DNA of 64,000 bases, taken from NCBI RefSeq assembly GCF_030316885.1, contig NZ_JASZYQ010000001.1:372001-436000 (forward strand). The letters run 5' to 3'. The notes beneath the pieces are model-generated. The model was not told where the DNA came from. It made no database searches and saw nothing but the letters and a program-made list of their open reading frames with translations. Source of the DNA: Variovorax jilinensis (GTDB taxonomy: Bacteria; Pseudomonadota; Gammaproteobacteria; Burkholderiales; Burkholderiaceae_C). Below, one piece after another: positions 46,210-54,957 of this stretch (position 1 is its first letter; each line of letters starts with the position of its first letter). Made by a program: the position numbers and the translations under genes.

Positions 46210-46809
46210 ATGGACACGTCGAAGCAGGAAATCGCCGCCACCGCGGCCCGCCTCGTGGTCGAGGAGGGGCTGGAATACGGGCCCGCCAAGCGCCGCGCGC
46301 TGCGCGACCTGGGTCTGCCCGTGCGCACCGCGCTGCCGAACAACGACGAGGTCGAGGCCGAGGTGCGCGACTACATCGCGCTCTTCTGCGCCGACACCCA
46401 GCCTCAGGAGTTGCAGGCCCTGCGCCTGCTCGCGCTCGAATGGATGGAGCGCATGTCGCAGTTCCGCCCGCACGTCGGTGGCGCGGTCTGGCACGGCACC
46501 GCGACACGGCTGTCCGACATCTACATCCAGCTGTTCTGCGACGACTCCAAGTCGGCCGAGATCGCGCTGATCGACCACCATGTCGACTACGAGCCGCGCA
46601 TGGTCACGGGCTTCCACGGTGAACAGGTCGAGGCCCTGAGCGTGCATGCGCCGAGCCGGGCGCTCGGCGAGGAGATCGGCGTCCACCTGCTGGTCTACGA
46701 CCTCGACGACCTGCGCGGCGCGCTCAAGCCCGACAGCCAGGGCCGCACACCGCGCGGCAACCTCGCCGCCCTGCGGCGGCTGATGGAAAAGCAGAAGGAC
46801 GCCGGATGA
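46210..46809 (+). CDS. Conserved protein of unknown function, possibly nucleotidyltransferase-like
   Basis: 199 residues, soluble. The N-terminal half is helical (EIAATAARLVVEEGLEYGPAKRRAL). The central RPHVGGAVWHGTATRLSDIYIQLF, followed by DDSKSAEIALID, has the shape of a nucleotidyltransferase fold (Gly-Thr then Ser-Asp-Ile ... Asp), but I cannot confirm a catalytic carboxylate triad. It lies divergent to mpl and overlaps tlpA by ATGA. An in-frame ATG at 46165 exists, but 46210 fits the CAAAAT spacing. Function unknown. Confidence 0.8.
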   Translation: MDTSKQEIAATAARLVVEEGLEYGPAKRRALRDLGLPVRTALPNNDEVEAEVRDYIALFCADTQPQELQALRLLALEWMERMSQFRPHVGGAVWHGTATRLSDIYIQLFCDDSKSAEIALIDHHVDYEPRMVTGFHGEQVEALSVHAPSRALGEEIGVHLLVYDLDDLRGALKPDSQGRTPRGNLAALRRLMEKQKDAG

Positions 46810-47357
46810 CCGATTCTCCTGGAGCGCCGAGCACCCGCCGAACCTGGCTGTATGCCGGCGTGGCGACGGTCGCCGGACTGGCTGGCGCCGGTGGCGCCTG
46901 GTGGCGGCAGCACCCGGAAGGCTCGGCCCCCACCGGCGAGCGCTTGGACGCCGCGTTCTGGGCCCAGCGTTTCGAGCGTCCCGAGGGCGGCGAGATCGTC
47001 TTCGCCGAATTGCGCGGCAAACCCCTGCTGCTCAATTTCTGGGCCACCTGGTGTCCGCCGTGCGTCGAGGAAATGCCGATGATCAACGCCTTCTATCGCG
47101 AAGTTGCGGCCAACGGCTGGCAAGTCGTCGGATTGGCGATCGATCAGCCGAGCGCCGTGCGCAAGTTCCTGGGTCGAACGCCGGTTGGCTATCCGATCGG
47201 TCTGGCGGGCCTGGCCGGCACCGACATGGTCAAGCAAATGGGCAACGCCGCCGGCGGGCTGCCCTTCACCGTCGTGGTGGATGCCGCCGGCGGCGTCATG
47301 GCGCGTAAAATGGGCAAGCTCGACGCCGCCGATCTTCAGGCGTGGCGGCGTGCCTAG
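46806..47357 (+). CDS. TlpA-family membrane-anchored thioredoxin-like protein
   Basis: 183 residues. An Arg-Arg start (STRRTWLY) leads into a membrane helix of about residues 14-31, then a periplasmic thioredoxin fold with NFWATWCPPCVEEMP near residue 75 (redox CPPC) and GGLPFTVVVDAAG with the cis-Pro near 155. Reduces or oxidises disulfides outside the cytoplasmic membrane; partners unknown. Overlaps the preceding gene by 4 bp. Confidence 0.9.
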   Translation: MTDSPGAPSTRRTWLYAGVATVAGLAGAGGAWWRQHPEGSAPTGERLDAAFWAQRFERPEGGEIVFAELRGKPLLLNFWATWCPPCVEEMPMINAFYREVAANGWQVVGLAIDQPSAVRKFLGRTPVGYPIGLAGLAGTDMVKQMGNAAGGLPFTVVVDAAGGVMARKMGKLDAADLQAWRRA

Positions 47358-47432
47358 TTCAGACTAGAATCCGGCCCCTACGAATCCGGTAGTTGGCGCC
47401 CAAACGTCCATATACCCGGATGTTCAGACAAG
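47357..47432 (+). promoter_or_regulatory. accB upstream region with paired short repeats
   Basis: GTTCAGAC(T/A)AG occurs at 47357-47367 and 47422-47432; GAATCCGG occurs at 47367-47374 and 47382-47389, with an inverted CCGGAT at 47416-47421. TAGAAT at 47365-47370 could be a -10. The repeats look like operator half-sites, but no regulator is known to me for them. Confidence 0.3.
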
Positions 47433-47471
47433 TTGCATTCAAATGACCGGCAAAGCCGGCGCTGGAGTCCC

Positions 47472-47942
47472 ATGGATCTACGCAAGCTCAAGACACTGAT
47501 CGATCTGGTGTCCGAATCCAATATTTCCGAACTGGAGATCACCGAGGCCGAAGGCAAGGTCCGCATCGTCAAGGGTGGTGTGGCCGCCCCGGTGCAGTAC
47601 GTCCAGACGCTTGCCGCGCCCGGCGCCGGCCAGCCGGCTGCTGCCGCGCCCGCCGCGAGCGCTGCCGCACCCGCCGCTGCAGCTCCGGCGGAGACCCCCG
47701 CGGCCAGCGGCCATGCGATCAAGTCGCCGATGGTCGGCACCTTCTATCGTTCCTCCAGCCCGGGCGCACCGGCCTTCGTCGAGGTCGGCAGCCAGGTCAA
47801 GGAAGGCGACACGGTCTGCATCATCGAGGCCATGAAGATCCTCAACGAGATCGAAGCCGACAAGTCGGGCACCGTGAAGCAGATCCTCGGCGAGAACGGC
47901 CAGGCGGTCGAGTACGGCCAACCGCTGTTCATCATCGAGTGA
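47472..47942 (+). CDS. accB: Biotin carboxyl carrier protein of acetyl-CoA carboxylase
   Basis: 156 residues. Carries biotin between AccC and AccAD in malonyl-CoA synthesis. N-terminal helical [20 protein letters not shown], an Ala/Pro-rich linker of about residues 55-75, and the biotinyl domain with EAMKI; the biotinylated Lys is K122. GGAG lies 7 nt before ATG 47472. The intergenic region to tlpA is 114 bp. accC follows after 2 bp. Confidence 0.97.
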   Translation: MDLRKLKTLIDLVSESNISELEITEAEGKVRIVKGGVAAPVQYVQTLAAPGAGQPAAAAPAASAAAPAAAAPAETPAASGHAIKSPMVGTFYRSSSPGAPAFVEVGSQVKEGDTVCIIEAMKILNEIEADKSGTVKQILGENGQAVEYGQPLFIIE

Positions 47943-47944
47943 CC

Positions 47945-49294
47945 ATGTTCAAGAAGATCCTGGTCGCCAACCGCGGCGAGATCGCGCTGCGCATCCAGCG
48001 CGCCTGCAGCGAACTCGGCATCAAGGCGGTGATGGTGTATTCCGAAGCCGACCGCGAAGCCAAGTACGTCAAGCTGGCCGAAGAAGCGGTCTGCATCGGT
48101 CCGGCACCGTCGTCGCAGAGCTACCTCAACATGCCGGCCATCATCTCGGCGGCCGAAGTCACCGACTCCGAAGCCATCCATCCGGGCTACGGCTTCCTGA
48201 GCGAGAACGCCAACTTCGCCGAACGCGTCGAACAGAGCGGCTTCCAGTTCATCGGCCCGTCGCCCGAATCGATCCGCATCATGGGCGACAAGGTCTCGGC
48301 CAAGCAGGCGATGATCAAGGCGGGCGTGCCCTGCGTGCCCGGCTCCGACGGCGAACTGTCGGACGACGCCAACGCCAACAAGCGCATCGCGCGCGCCATC
48401 GGCTACCCGGTCATCATCAAGGCCGCGGGCGGCGGCGGCGGCCGCGGCATGCGCGTGGTCCACACCGAGGCGGCGCTGGTCAACGCGATCCAGATGACGA
48501 AGGCGGAGGCCGGTGCGGCTTTCAACAATCCGGCCGTCTACATGGAGAAGTTCCTCCAGAATCCGCGCCACATCGAGATCCAGATCCTCGCCGACAAGCA
48601 CAAGAACGCCGTCTACCTGGGCGAGCGCGACTGCTCCATGCAGCGCCGCCACCAGAAGGTGATCGAGGAATCGCCGGCACCGGGCATTCCGCGCAAGCTG
48701 ATCGAGAAGATCGGCGAGCGCTGCACGGCCGCCTGCAAGAAGATCGGCTACCGCGGCGCCGGCACCTTCGAGTTCCTGTACGAGAACGGCGAGTTCTACT
48801 TCATCGAGATGAATACCCGCGTGCAGGTGGAGCATCCGGTGACCGAGTTCACCACCGGCATCGACATCGTGAAGACGCAGATCATGGTGGCAGCAGGCGA
48901 AAGGCTGCCGTTCACGCAGCGCCAGATCGAGATGCGCGGCCACGCGATCGAGTGCCGCATCAACGCCGAGGACCCGTACAAGTTCGTGCCCTCGCCGGGC
49001 CGCATCACCATGTGGCATCCGCCGGGCGGCCCCGGCGTGCGTGTCGATTCGCACGTCTACACGAACTACTTCGTGCCGCCGAACTACGACTCGATGATCG
49101 GCAAGATCATCGTCTACGGCGACACGCGCGAGCAGGCCATGGCGCGCATGCGCACGGCGCTCAACGAGACGGTGATCGAAGGCATCCAGACCAACATCGC
49201 GCTGCACCGCGAACTGATGGTGGACGCCAAGTTCATGGGTGGCGGCACCAACATCCACTACCTCGAAGAGTGGCTCGCGGCGCATAAACGTTGA
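47945..49294 (+). CDS. accC: Biotin carboxylase of acetyl-CoA carboxylase
   Basis: 449 residues, ATP-grasp. Carboxylates biotin on Acc[17 protein letters not shown] at the start, [14 protein letters not shown] near residue 160 (ATP lid glycine-rich loop), [26 protein letters not shown] near residue 277 (metal and bicarbonate site). An in-frame GTG at 47939 overlaps accB; ATG 47945 gives the standard start. Ends just before repeat copy 5. Confidence 0.98.
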   Translation: MFKKILVANRGEIALRIQRACSELGIKAVMVYSEADREAKYVKLAEEAVCIGPAPSSQSYLNMPAIISAAEVTDSEAIHPGYGFLSENANFAERVEQSGFQFIGPSPESIRIMGDKVSAKQAMIKAGVPCVPGSDGELSDDANANKRIARAIGYPVIIKAAGGGGGRGMRVVHTEAALVNAIQMTKAEAGAAFNNPAVYMEKFLQNPRHIEIQILADKHKNAVYLGERDCSMQRRHQKVIEESPAPGIPRKLIEKIGERCTAACKKIGYRGAGTFEFLYENGEFYFIEMNTRVQVEHPVTEFTTGIDIVKTQIMVAAGERLPFTQRQIEMRGHAIECRINAEDPYKFVPSPGRITMWHPPGGPGVRVDSHVYTNYFVPPNYDSMIGKIIVYGDTREQAMARMRTALNETVIEGIQTNIALHRELMVDAKFMGGGTNIHYLEEWLAAHKR

Positions 49295-49395
49295 CCACCC
49301 CCAGGTTGGCTCACTTCGTGTAGCCGCCCACCCCCTCGCCGGGGGCAACACCAGCGGCCCGGCAAAGCCGGTTCCGCGGTGTTTCACCAACGGGC
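49295..49395. repeat. Dispersed GC-rich intergenic repeat, copy 5
   Basis: CCCCCAGGTTGGCTCACTTC then GTGTAGCCGCCCACCCCCTC, GGGGGC, CAGCGGCCCGGCAAAGCCGG and TTCCGCGGTG. Closely matches copy 3; lies between accC and prmA. Confidence 0.85.
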
Positions 49396-49455
49396 TTCGC
49401 TTCGCTTGCCGCGCAAGACGGCTTCCAGTGTGCGGATACCTTGAGAGGAATTGCG

Positions 49456-50340
49456 ATGTTCGAACTTCGCCTGATGGCCCCCGAAGCGCTGGTCGAGACC
49501 GTCAGCGACGCGCTCGATGCGCTCGATGCGTTGAGCGTGTCGGTGGAAGACGCCGATGCCCAGACCGATGCCGAGCAGGCGCTGTTCGGCGAGCCCGGCA
49601 TGCCGCCGCCCAAGGACGGCTGGCAGCGTTCGCGGGTGATCGCGCTGTTCGCGACCGAGGCGCTCGCGCGCGAGGCCGCGACGTTGCTGCAGGCGCAGGA
49701 TTTCTTCGCCGACTGCCGCGTGCTCGGCCTTGCCGACGTGCCTGAGCAGGACTGGGTGCGGCTCACGCAGTCGCAGTTCGCACCGGTCGAGATCACGCCC
49801 GAGTTCTGGATCGTGCCGACCTGGCACGAACCGCCGGCGCAGGCGCGCCAGGTGATCCGGCTCGATCCCGGGCTGGCCTTCGGCACCGGCACCCATCCGA
49901 CCACGCGCATGTGCCTGCGCTGGATCGCGCGCCGCGGTGCACTCGCGGGCCTGCGCGTGCTCGACTACGGTTGCGGCTCGGGCATCCTCGCGATCGGTGC
50001 CGCCAAGTTCGGCGCCACCGACATCGATGCCGTGGACATCGATCCGGCGGCGGTCGAGTCGACCGATCTCAATGCCGAGGCCAACGGCGTGCAATTGAAG
50101 TCGGGCCTGCCCGATGCCTCGTCGGGCCGCTACGACATCGTGCTCGCGAACATCCTCGCCACCCCGCTCAAGGTGCTGGCGCCGCTGCTCTGCGCCCATG
50201 TCGCGCCGGGTGGCGAACTGGTGCTGGCGGGCATCCTCGAGCGCCAGGCCGACGAACTCAAGCTTGCCTACGCGCCCCATGCCGCGCTCGAGGTCAGCGA
50301 CAGCGAGGACGGCTGGATCCTCATGACCGCCAGGATCTGA
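49456..50340 (+). CDS. prmA: Ribosomal protein L11 methyltransferase
   Basis: 294 residues. Trimethylates L11. The N-terminal substrate domain ([22 protein letters not shown]) is followed by a linker and the SAM domain: [15 protein letters not shown] near residue 144, [20 protein letters not shown] near 170, and the catalytic-region [17 protein letters not shown] near 232. Start at 49456, 6 nt after GAGAGGAA-like sequence. Its usual accC neighbour precedes it. Confidence 0.96.
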   Translation: MFELRLMAPEALVETVSDALDALDALSVSVEDADAQTDAEQALFGEPGMPPPKDGWQRSRVIALFATEALAREAATLLQAQDFFADCRVLGLADVPEQDWVRLTQSQFAPVEITPEFWIVPTWHEPPAQARQVIRLDPGLAFGTGTHPTTRMCLRWIARRGALAGLRVLDYGCGSGILAIGAAKFGATDIDAVDIDPAAVESTDLNAEANGVQLKSGLPDASSGRYDIVLANILATPLKVLAPLLCAHVAPGGELVLAGILERQADELKLAYAPHAALEVSDSEDGWILMTARI

Positions 50341-50355
50341 GGCGCGCGCGAGCCA

Positions 50356-50361
50356 TACAAT
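50356..50361 (+). promoter_or_regulatory. Candidate -10 (TACAAT) of the DUF3426 gene
   Basis: TACAAT 13 nt before ATG 50375, in the 34-bp prmA gap. Longer spacing than the main set of near-leaderless candidates. Confidence 0.35.
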
Positions 50362-50374
50362 CCCGGCTCAATAT

Positions 50375-51850
<1,476 letters not shown>

Positions 51851-51901
51851 GCGTCGCGGCTGTTCGACCTCTTCATCTTTCAATCAACGAGTGGCTCATC
51901 C

Positions 51902-52804
51902 ATGGCAGCAGTGATTTGCGGTTCCCTTGCGTTCGACACCATCATGACTTTCGAGGGGCGGTTCGCAGACCAGATCCTTCCGGATCAGTTGCACATCCTC
52001 AACGTGTCCTTCTTGGTGCCCGGGCTGCGACGCGACTTCGGCGGCTGTGCCGGCAACATCGCCTACAGCCTCAATGCACTCGGCGGCAACGCGCTGCCGA
52101 TGGCCACGCTGGGCAGCGACGGTGCCGACTATCTCGAGCGCCTGCGCACCCTGGGCATCAGCACCGAGTTCGTGCGCCAGGTGGACGACAGCTTCACCGC
52201 CCAGGCCATGATCATGAACGACCGTGACAACAACCAGATCACGGCCTTCCACCCCGGCGCCATGCAGCAGGCCCACATCACGCATGTCGAGGCCCGCGAC
52301 GACATCCGGCTCGGCATCGTGGCGCCGGACGGCCGCGCGGCAATGGTTCAGCATGCCGAGCAGTTCGCGGCCGCCGGCATTCCGTTCGTCTTCGATCCGG
52401 GCCAGGGCCTGCCGATGTTCGACGGCAAGGAACTCGCGCATTTCGTCGAGCTTGCGAGCTGGATGGTGGTGAACGACTACGAAGGCAAGATGCTTTCACA
52501 GCGCACCGGCTGGAGCCTGGCCGAAATCTCGTCCAAGGTGCGTGGCCTGGTCGTGACGCTGGCCGCGGAGGGCTGCGAGGTATGGATCGACGGCCAGCGC
52601 GAGCACGTGCCCGGGGTGACGCCGAGCGAAGTGGTCGAGCCGACCGGCTGCGGCGACGCCTGGCGCGGCGCATTGCTCTACGGCCTCGAGCAGGGCTGGC
52701 CGCTGGCTCGCTGCGCCGCTCTCGGCAATCAGCTCGGTGCGCTCAAGATCGCGCAGCGGGGGCCGCAGAACTACAAGGTCGATCGAGCCGCTCTGGGCCT
52801 CTAG
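51902..52804 (+). CDS. PfkB-family carbohydrate/adenosine kinase
   Basis: 300 residues. Ribokinase-fold kinase. GGCAGNIAYSLNALGG near residue 47 (PfkB signature 1), a central FDPGQGLPMF, and the C-terminal VVEPTGCGDAWRGALLYGL near 242 with the catalytic Asp and anion hole (GCGD instead of GAGD). The N-terminal CGSLAFDTIM and lack of a long lid resemble adenosine-kinase-like members common next to prmA/DUF3426 in betaproteobacteria. Substrate unknown. An AACGAG-type weak ribosome site precedes ATG 51902. Confidence 0.9.
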   Translation: MAAVICGSLAFDTIMTFEGRFADQILPDQLHILNVSFLVPGLRRDFGGCAGNIAYSLNALGGNALPMATLGSDGADYLERLRTLGISTEFVRQVDDSFTAQAMIMNDRDNNQITAFHPGAMQQAHITHVEARDDIRLGIVAPDGRAAMVQHAEQFAAAGIPFVFDPGQGLPMFDGKELAHFVELASWMVVNDYEGKMLSQRTGWSLAEISSKVRGLVVTLAAEGCEVWIDGQREHVPGVTPSEVVEPTGCGDAWRGALLYGLEQGWPLARCAALGNQLGALKIAQRGPQNYKVDRAALGL

Positions 52805-52826
52805 CGCGGCTGGCGCGAGCCCGATG

Positions 52827-52858
52827 AAAAAAGCCCGACACCTTGCGGTGCCGGGCTT
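52827..52858 (-). terminator. Intrinsic terminator of the histone-like gene (possibly bidirectional)
   Basis: AAGCCCG (52831-52837) pairs with CGGGCTT (52852-52858), with inner CACC/GGTG around a TTGC loop. Read on the minus strand it ends in six T, so it stops the histone-like transcript; on the plus strand it may also serve the kinase gene. Confidence 0.88.
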
Positions 52859-52882
52859 GTGCCTTCAAGGCCGCTGAAAGAC

Positions 52883-53362
52883 TCAGGGCTTGCTGGCCGT
52901 CGGGAACGGCCATGCAGCTTGAGGGTTTAGCGTGGTCTGCGCAGCAGGAGCAGGCGCTACGGCAGCCTTGGCGGGCGCCTTCGCAGCCTTCTTCGCAGCG
53001 GGCTTCTTCGCGGCTTTCTTGGCAGCAGGCTTCTTCGCCGCAGCCTTTTTCGCCGGCGCCTTCTTGGCAGGAGCCTTCTTCGCTGCGGCCTTCTTCGCCG
53101 GGGCCTTCTTTGCTGCGGCCTTCTTGGCCGGGGCCTTCTTCGCCGCTACCTTCTTGGCGGGAGCCTTCTTTGCCGGGGCCTTCTTGGCAGGAGCCTTCTT
53201 GGCCACTACCTTCTTCGCCGGGGCCTTCTTGGCTGCTACCTTCTTGGCGGCGACCTTCTTTGCCGGGGCCTTCTTGGCTGCTACCTTCTTCGCAGGAGCC
53301 TTCTTTGCCGGGGCCTTCTTTGCTGCGGCCTTCTTGGCCGGCGCTTTCTTTGCAGTTGCCAT
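52883..53362 (-). CDS. Histone H1-like DNA-binding protein (AAKK/PAKK repeats)
   Basis: 159 residues, about 85% Ala, Lys, Pro and Val. Residues 5-135 are tandem [15 protein letters not shown] pentapeptide units, like the C-terminal tail of histone H1, AlgP and HctB-type proteins that bind and compact DNA through lysines. A distinct non-repetitive tail ([17 protein letters not shown]) follows. AAGGAG lies 8-9 nt before the ATG at 53362. The antisense strand also reads open, as a hydrophobic repeat, but only through the repeat. Exact role (nucleoid or alginate-type regulation) is not decidable. Confidence 0.88.
   Translation of the reverse strand: MATAKKAPAKKAAAKKAPAKKAPAKKVAAKKAPAKKVAAKKVAAKKAPAKKVVAKKAPAKKAPAKKAPAKKVAAKKAPAKKAAAKKAPAKKAAAKKAPAKKAPAKKAAAKKPAAKKAAKKPAAKKAAKAPAKAAVAPAPAAQTTLNPQAAWPFPTASKP
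52975..53350. repeat. 15-bp tandem repeat array within the histone-like gene
   Basis: Imperfect 12- to 15-bp units such as GCCTTCTTTGCCGGG and GCCTTCTTGGCAGGA. The array will vary in copy number by slippage, changing protein length in frame. Confidence 0.85.
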
Positions 53363-53490
53363 TTCTATTTCTCCTTGATCAAGTTGAAAAAATCAACCTT
53401 TTGAAGCACTCCACGCAAGTTGGTCAGCGTGAAGCGATTCATGGCGTTGAAATGAATTCAGCGCCATGAACACCTGCGCCCTCAGCGAAT

Positions 53491-53508
53491 CCGCACTCTT
53501 CGGTGCGG
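53491..53508 (-). other. Hairpin downstream of nrdB
   Basis: CCGCAC, 6-nt loop, GTGCGG, 53 nt past the nrdB stop. No T-tract on the minus strand; weak candidate for the nrdAB transcript end. The rest of 53363-53560 shows nothing else clear. Confidence 0.35.
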
Positions 53509-53560
53509 TGGGTCGACGAGAGCTATTTCTGAATGCACTTGTTTTTCTTTTAGGAACGAT

Positions 53561-54808
53561 TCAATCCCAGGAGAGCGCACCACCCGACTGGTACTCGATC
53601 ACGCGGGTTTCGAAGAAGTTGCGCTCTTTCTTCAGGTCAATCATTTCGCTCATCCAGGGGAACGGGTTTTCCTCGTTCGGGAAGAGCGTTTCGAGGCCGA
53701 TCTGCTGCGCGCGACGGTTCGCGATGTAGCGCAGGTAGCCCTTGAACATGGAGGCGTTCATGCCGAGCACGCCGCGCGGCATGGTGTCCTCGGCGTACTT
53801 GTATTCGAGCTCGACCGCCTTCATGAAGAGGGCCTTGATCTCCGCCTTGAACTCGGAGGTCCAGAGCTGCGGATTCTCGAGCTTGAGCTGGTTGATCAGG
53901 TCGATGCCGAAGTTGCAGTGCATCGACTCGTCGCGCAGGATGTACTGGTACTGCTCGGCGGCGCCGGTCATCTTGTTCTGGCGGCCCAGCGCGAGGATCT
54001 GCGTGAAGCCGACGTAGAAGAACAGGCCTTCCATGAGGCAGGCGAACACGATCAGCGACTTCAGAAGGGTCTGGTCGGTCTCGTGGGTGCCGGTCTTGAA
54101 GTTCGGGTCGCTGATGGCGTCGATGAACGGGATCAGGAACTGGTCCTTCTCGCGGATCGACGGCACTTCGTTGTAGGCGTTGAAGATCTCGCTCTCGTCC
54201 AGGCCGAGCGACTCGACGATGTACTGGTAGGCGTGCGTGTGGATCGCTTCCTCGAAGGCCTGGCGCAGCAGGAACTGGCGGCATTCGGGCGCCGTGATGT
54301 GGCGATAGGTGCCCAGCACGATGTTGTTGGCGGCCAGCGAATCGGCGGTGACGAAGAAGCCGAGATTGCGCTTGACGATGCGGCGCTCGTCTTCGGTCAG
54401 TCCGTTCGGGTCCTTCCACAACGCGATGTCGCGCGTCATGTTCACTTCCTGCGGCATCCAGTGGTTGGCGCAGGTCGCGAGGTATTTTTCCCAGGCCCAC
54501 TTGTACTTGAACGGCACCAGCTGGTTGACGTCGGTCTGGCCGTTGATGATGCGCTTGTCGGCCGCCTTGACGCGATGCGCGGCGGGCGCGACCGGTGCGG
54601 CTTGCGCAGTCGCTTGCGCGGCAACGGCGCGCACGGTGGCGCCGTCATCGAGCGTGCGCACGGCGGGAGCGGAAAGGGGGGAGGCGATTTGCGAAGTCGG
54701 GAGCTCCGACACGCGGGCGACTTGCGCGCCGCTGTTCGAGGGGTGCCGCAGTCCTTGCTGCAGATCCTTTGGCAAGGAGGGCTTGACTTCTTCGTCCCAG
54801 GTCAACAT
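53561..54808 (-). CDS. nrdB: Class Ia ribonucleotide reductase beta subunit
   Basis: 415 residues. Houses the diiron-tyrosyl radical cofactor for dNTP synthesis. Ligands align with E. coli R2: Asp in TADSLAANN, Glu and His in [10 protein letters not shown], where the Y is the radical tyrosine, Glu in [12 protein letters not shown], and Glu/His in RDESMHCNF. About 80 residues of poorly conserved linker (Ala/Ser/Thr-rich) precede the core at [17 protein letters not shown] 54808 was preferred over TTG 54820. A palindrome-rich 149-bp spacer separates it from nrdA. Confidence 0.96.
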   Translation of the reverse strand: MLTWDEEVKPSLPKDLQQGLRHPSNSGAQVARVSELPTSQIASPLSAPAVRTLDDGATVRAVAAQATAQAAPVAPAAHRVKAADKRIINGQTDVNQLVPFKYKWAWEKYLATCANHWMPQEVNMTRDIALWKDPNGLTEDERRIVKRNLGFFVTADSLAANNIVLGTYRHITAPECRQFLLRQAFEEAIHTHAYQYIVESLGLDESEIFNAYNEVPSIREKDQFLIPFIDAISDPNFKTGTHETDQTLLKSLIVFACLMEGLFFYVGFTQILALGRQNKMTGAAEQYQYILRDESMHCNFGIDLINQLKLENPQLWTSEFKAEIKALFMKAVELEYKYAEDTMPRGVLGMNASMFKGYLRYIANRRAQQIGLETLFPNEENPFPWMSEMIDLKKERNFFETRVIEYQSGGALSWD

Positions 54809-54826
54809 AGAAAAATCCAATGCTCA

Positions 54827-54901
54827 AATTATGTGAGCAACGATGTGAGTTGCAAAGCGCTGCTCACATCGCGCATCAATTATGTGGTCGTTATGTTGCT
54901 C
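54827..54901 (-). promoter_or_regulatory. Palindrome-rich nrdA-nrdB spacer, nrdB leader/promoter region
   Basis: Contains CGATGTGAG (54841-54849) with CTCACATCG (54863-54871), GAGCAAC (54835-54841) with GTTGCTC (54895-54901), GCAAC/GTTGC (54837-54841, 54849-54853), and a direct repeat AATTATGTG (54827-54835, 54878-54886). TTGCAA (54850-54855) with CATAAT (54829-54834, minus) may be promoter hexamers, spaced 15 bp. Could be an operator or alternative RNA folds. Confidence 0.45.
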
Positions 54902-54957
54902 GCATGCATCGCAATTTGTCAGTCGATGCCGCGAACCTTCACAACTTCAGGCCGACA

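Noticed and set aside
52932..53378. Hydrophobic FFAGAF-repeat frame antisense to the histone-like gene
   Set aside because: Direct complement of the AAKK repeat; no start context, and the minus frame has a ribosome site, tail and terminator.
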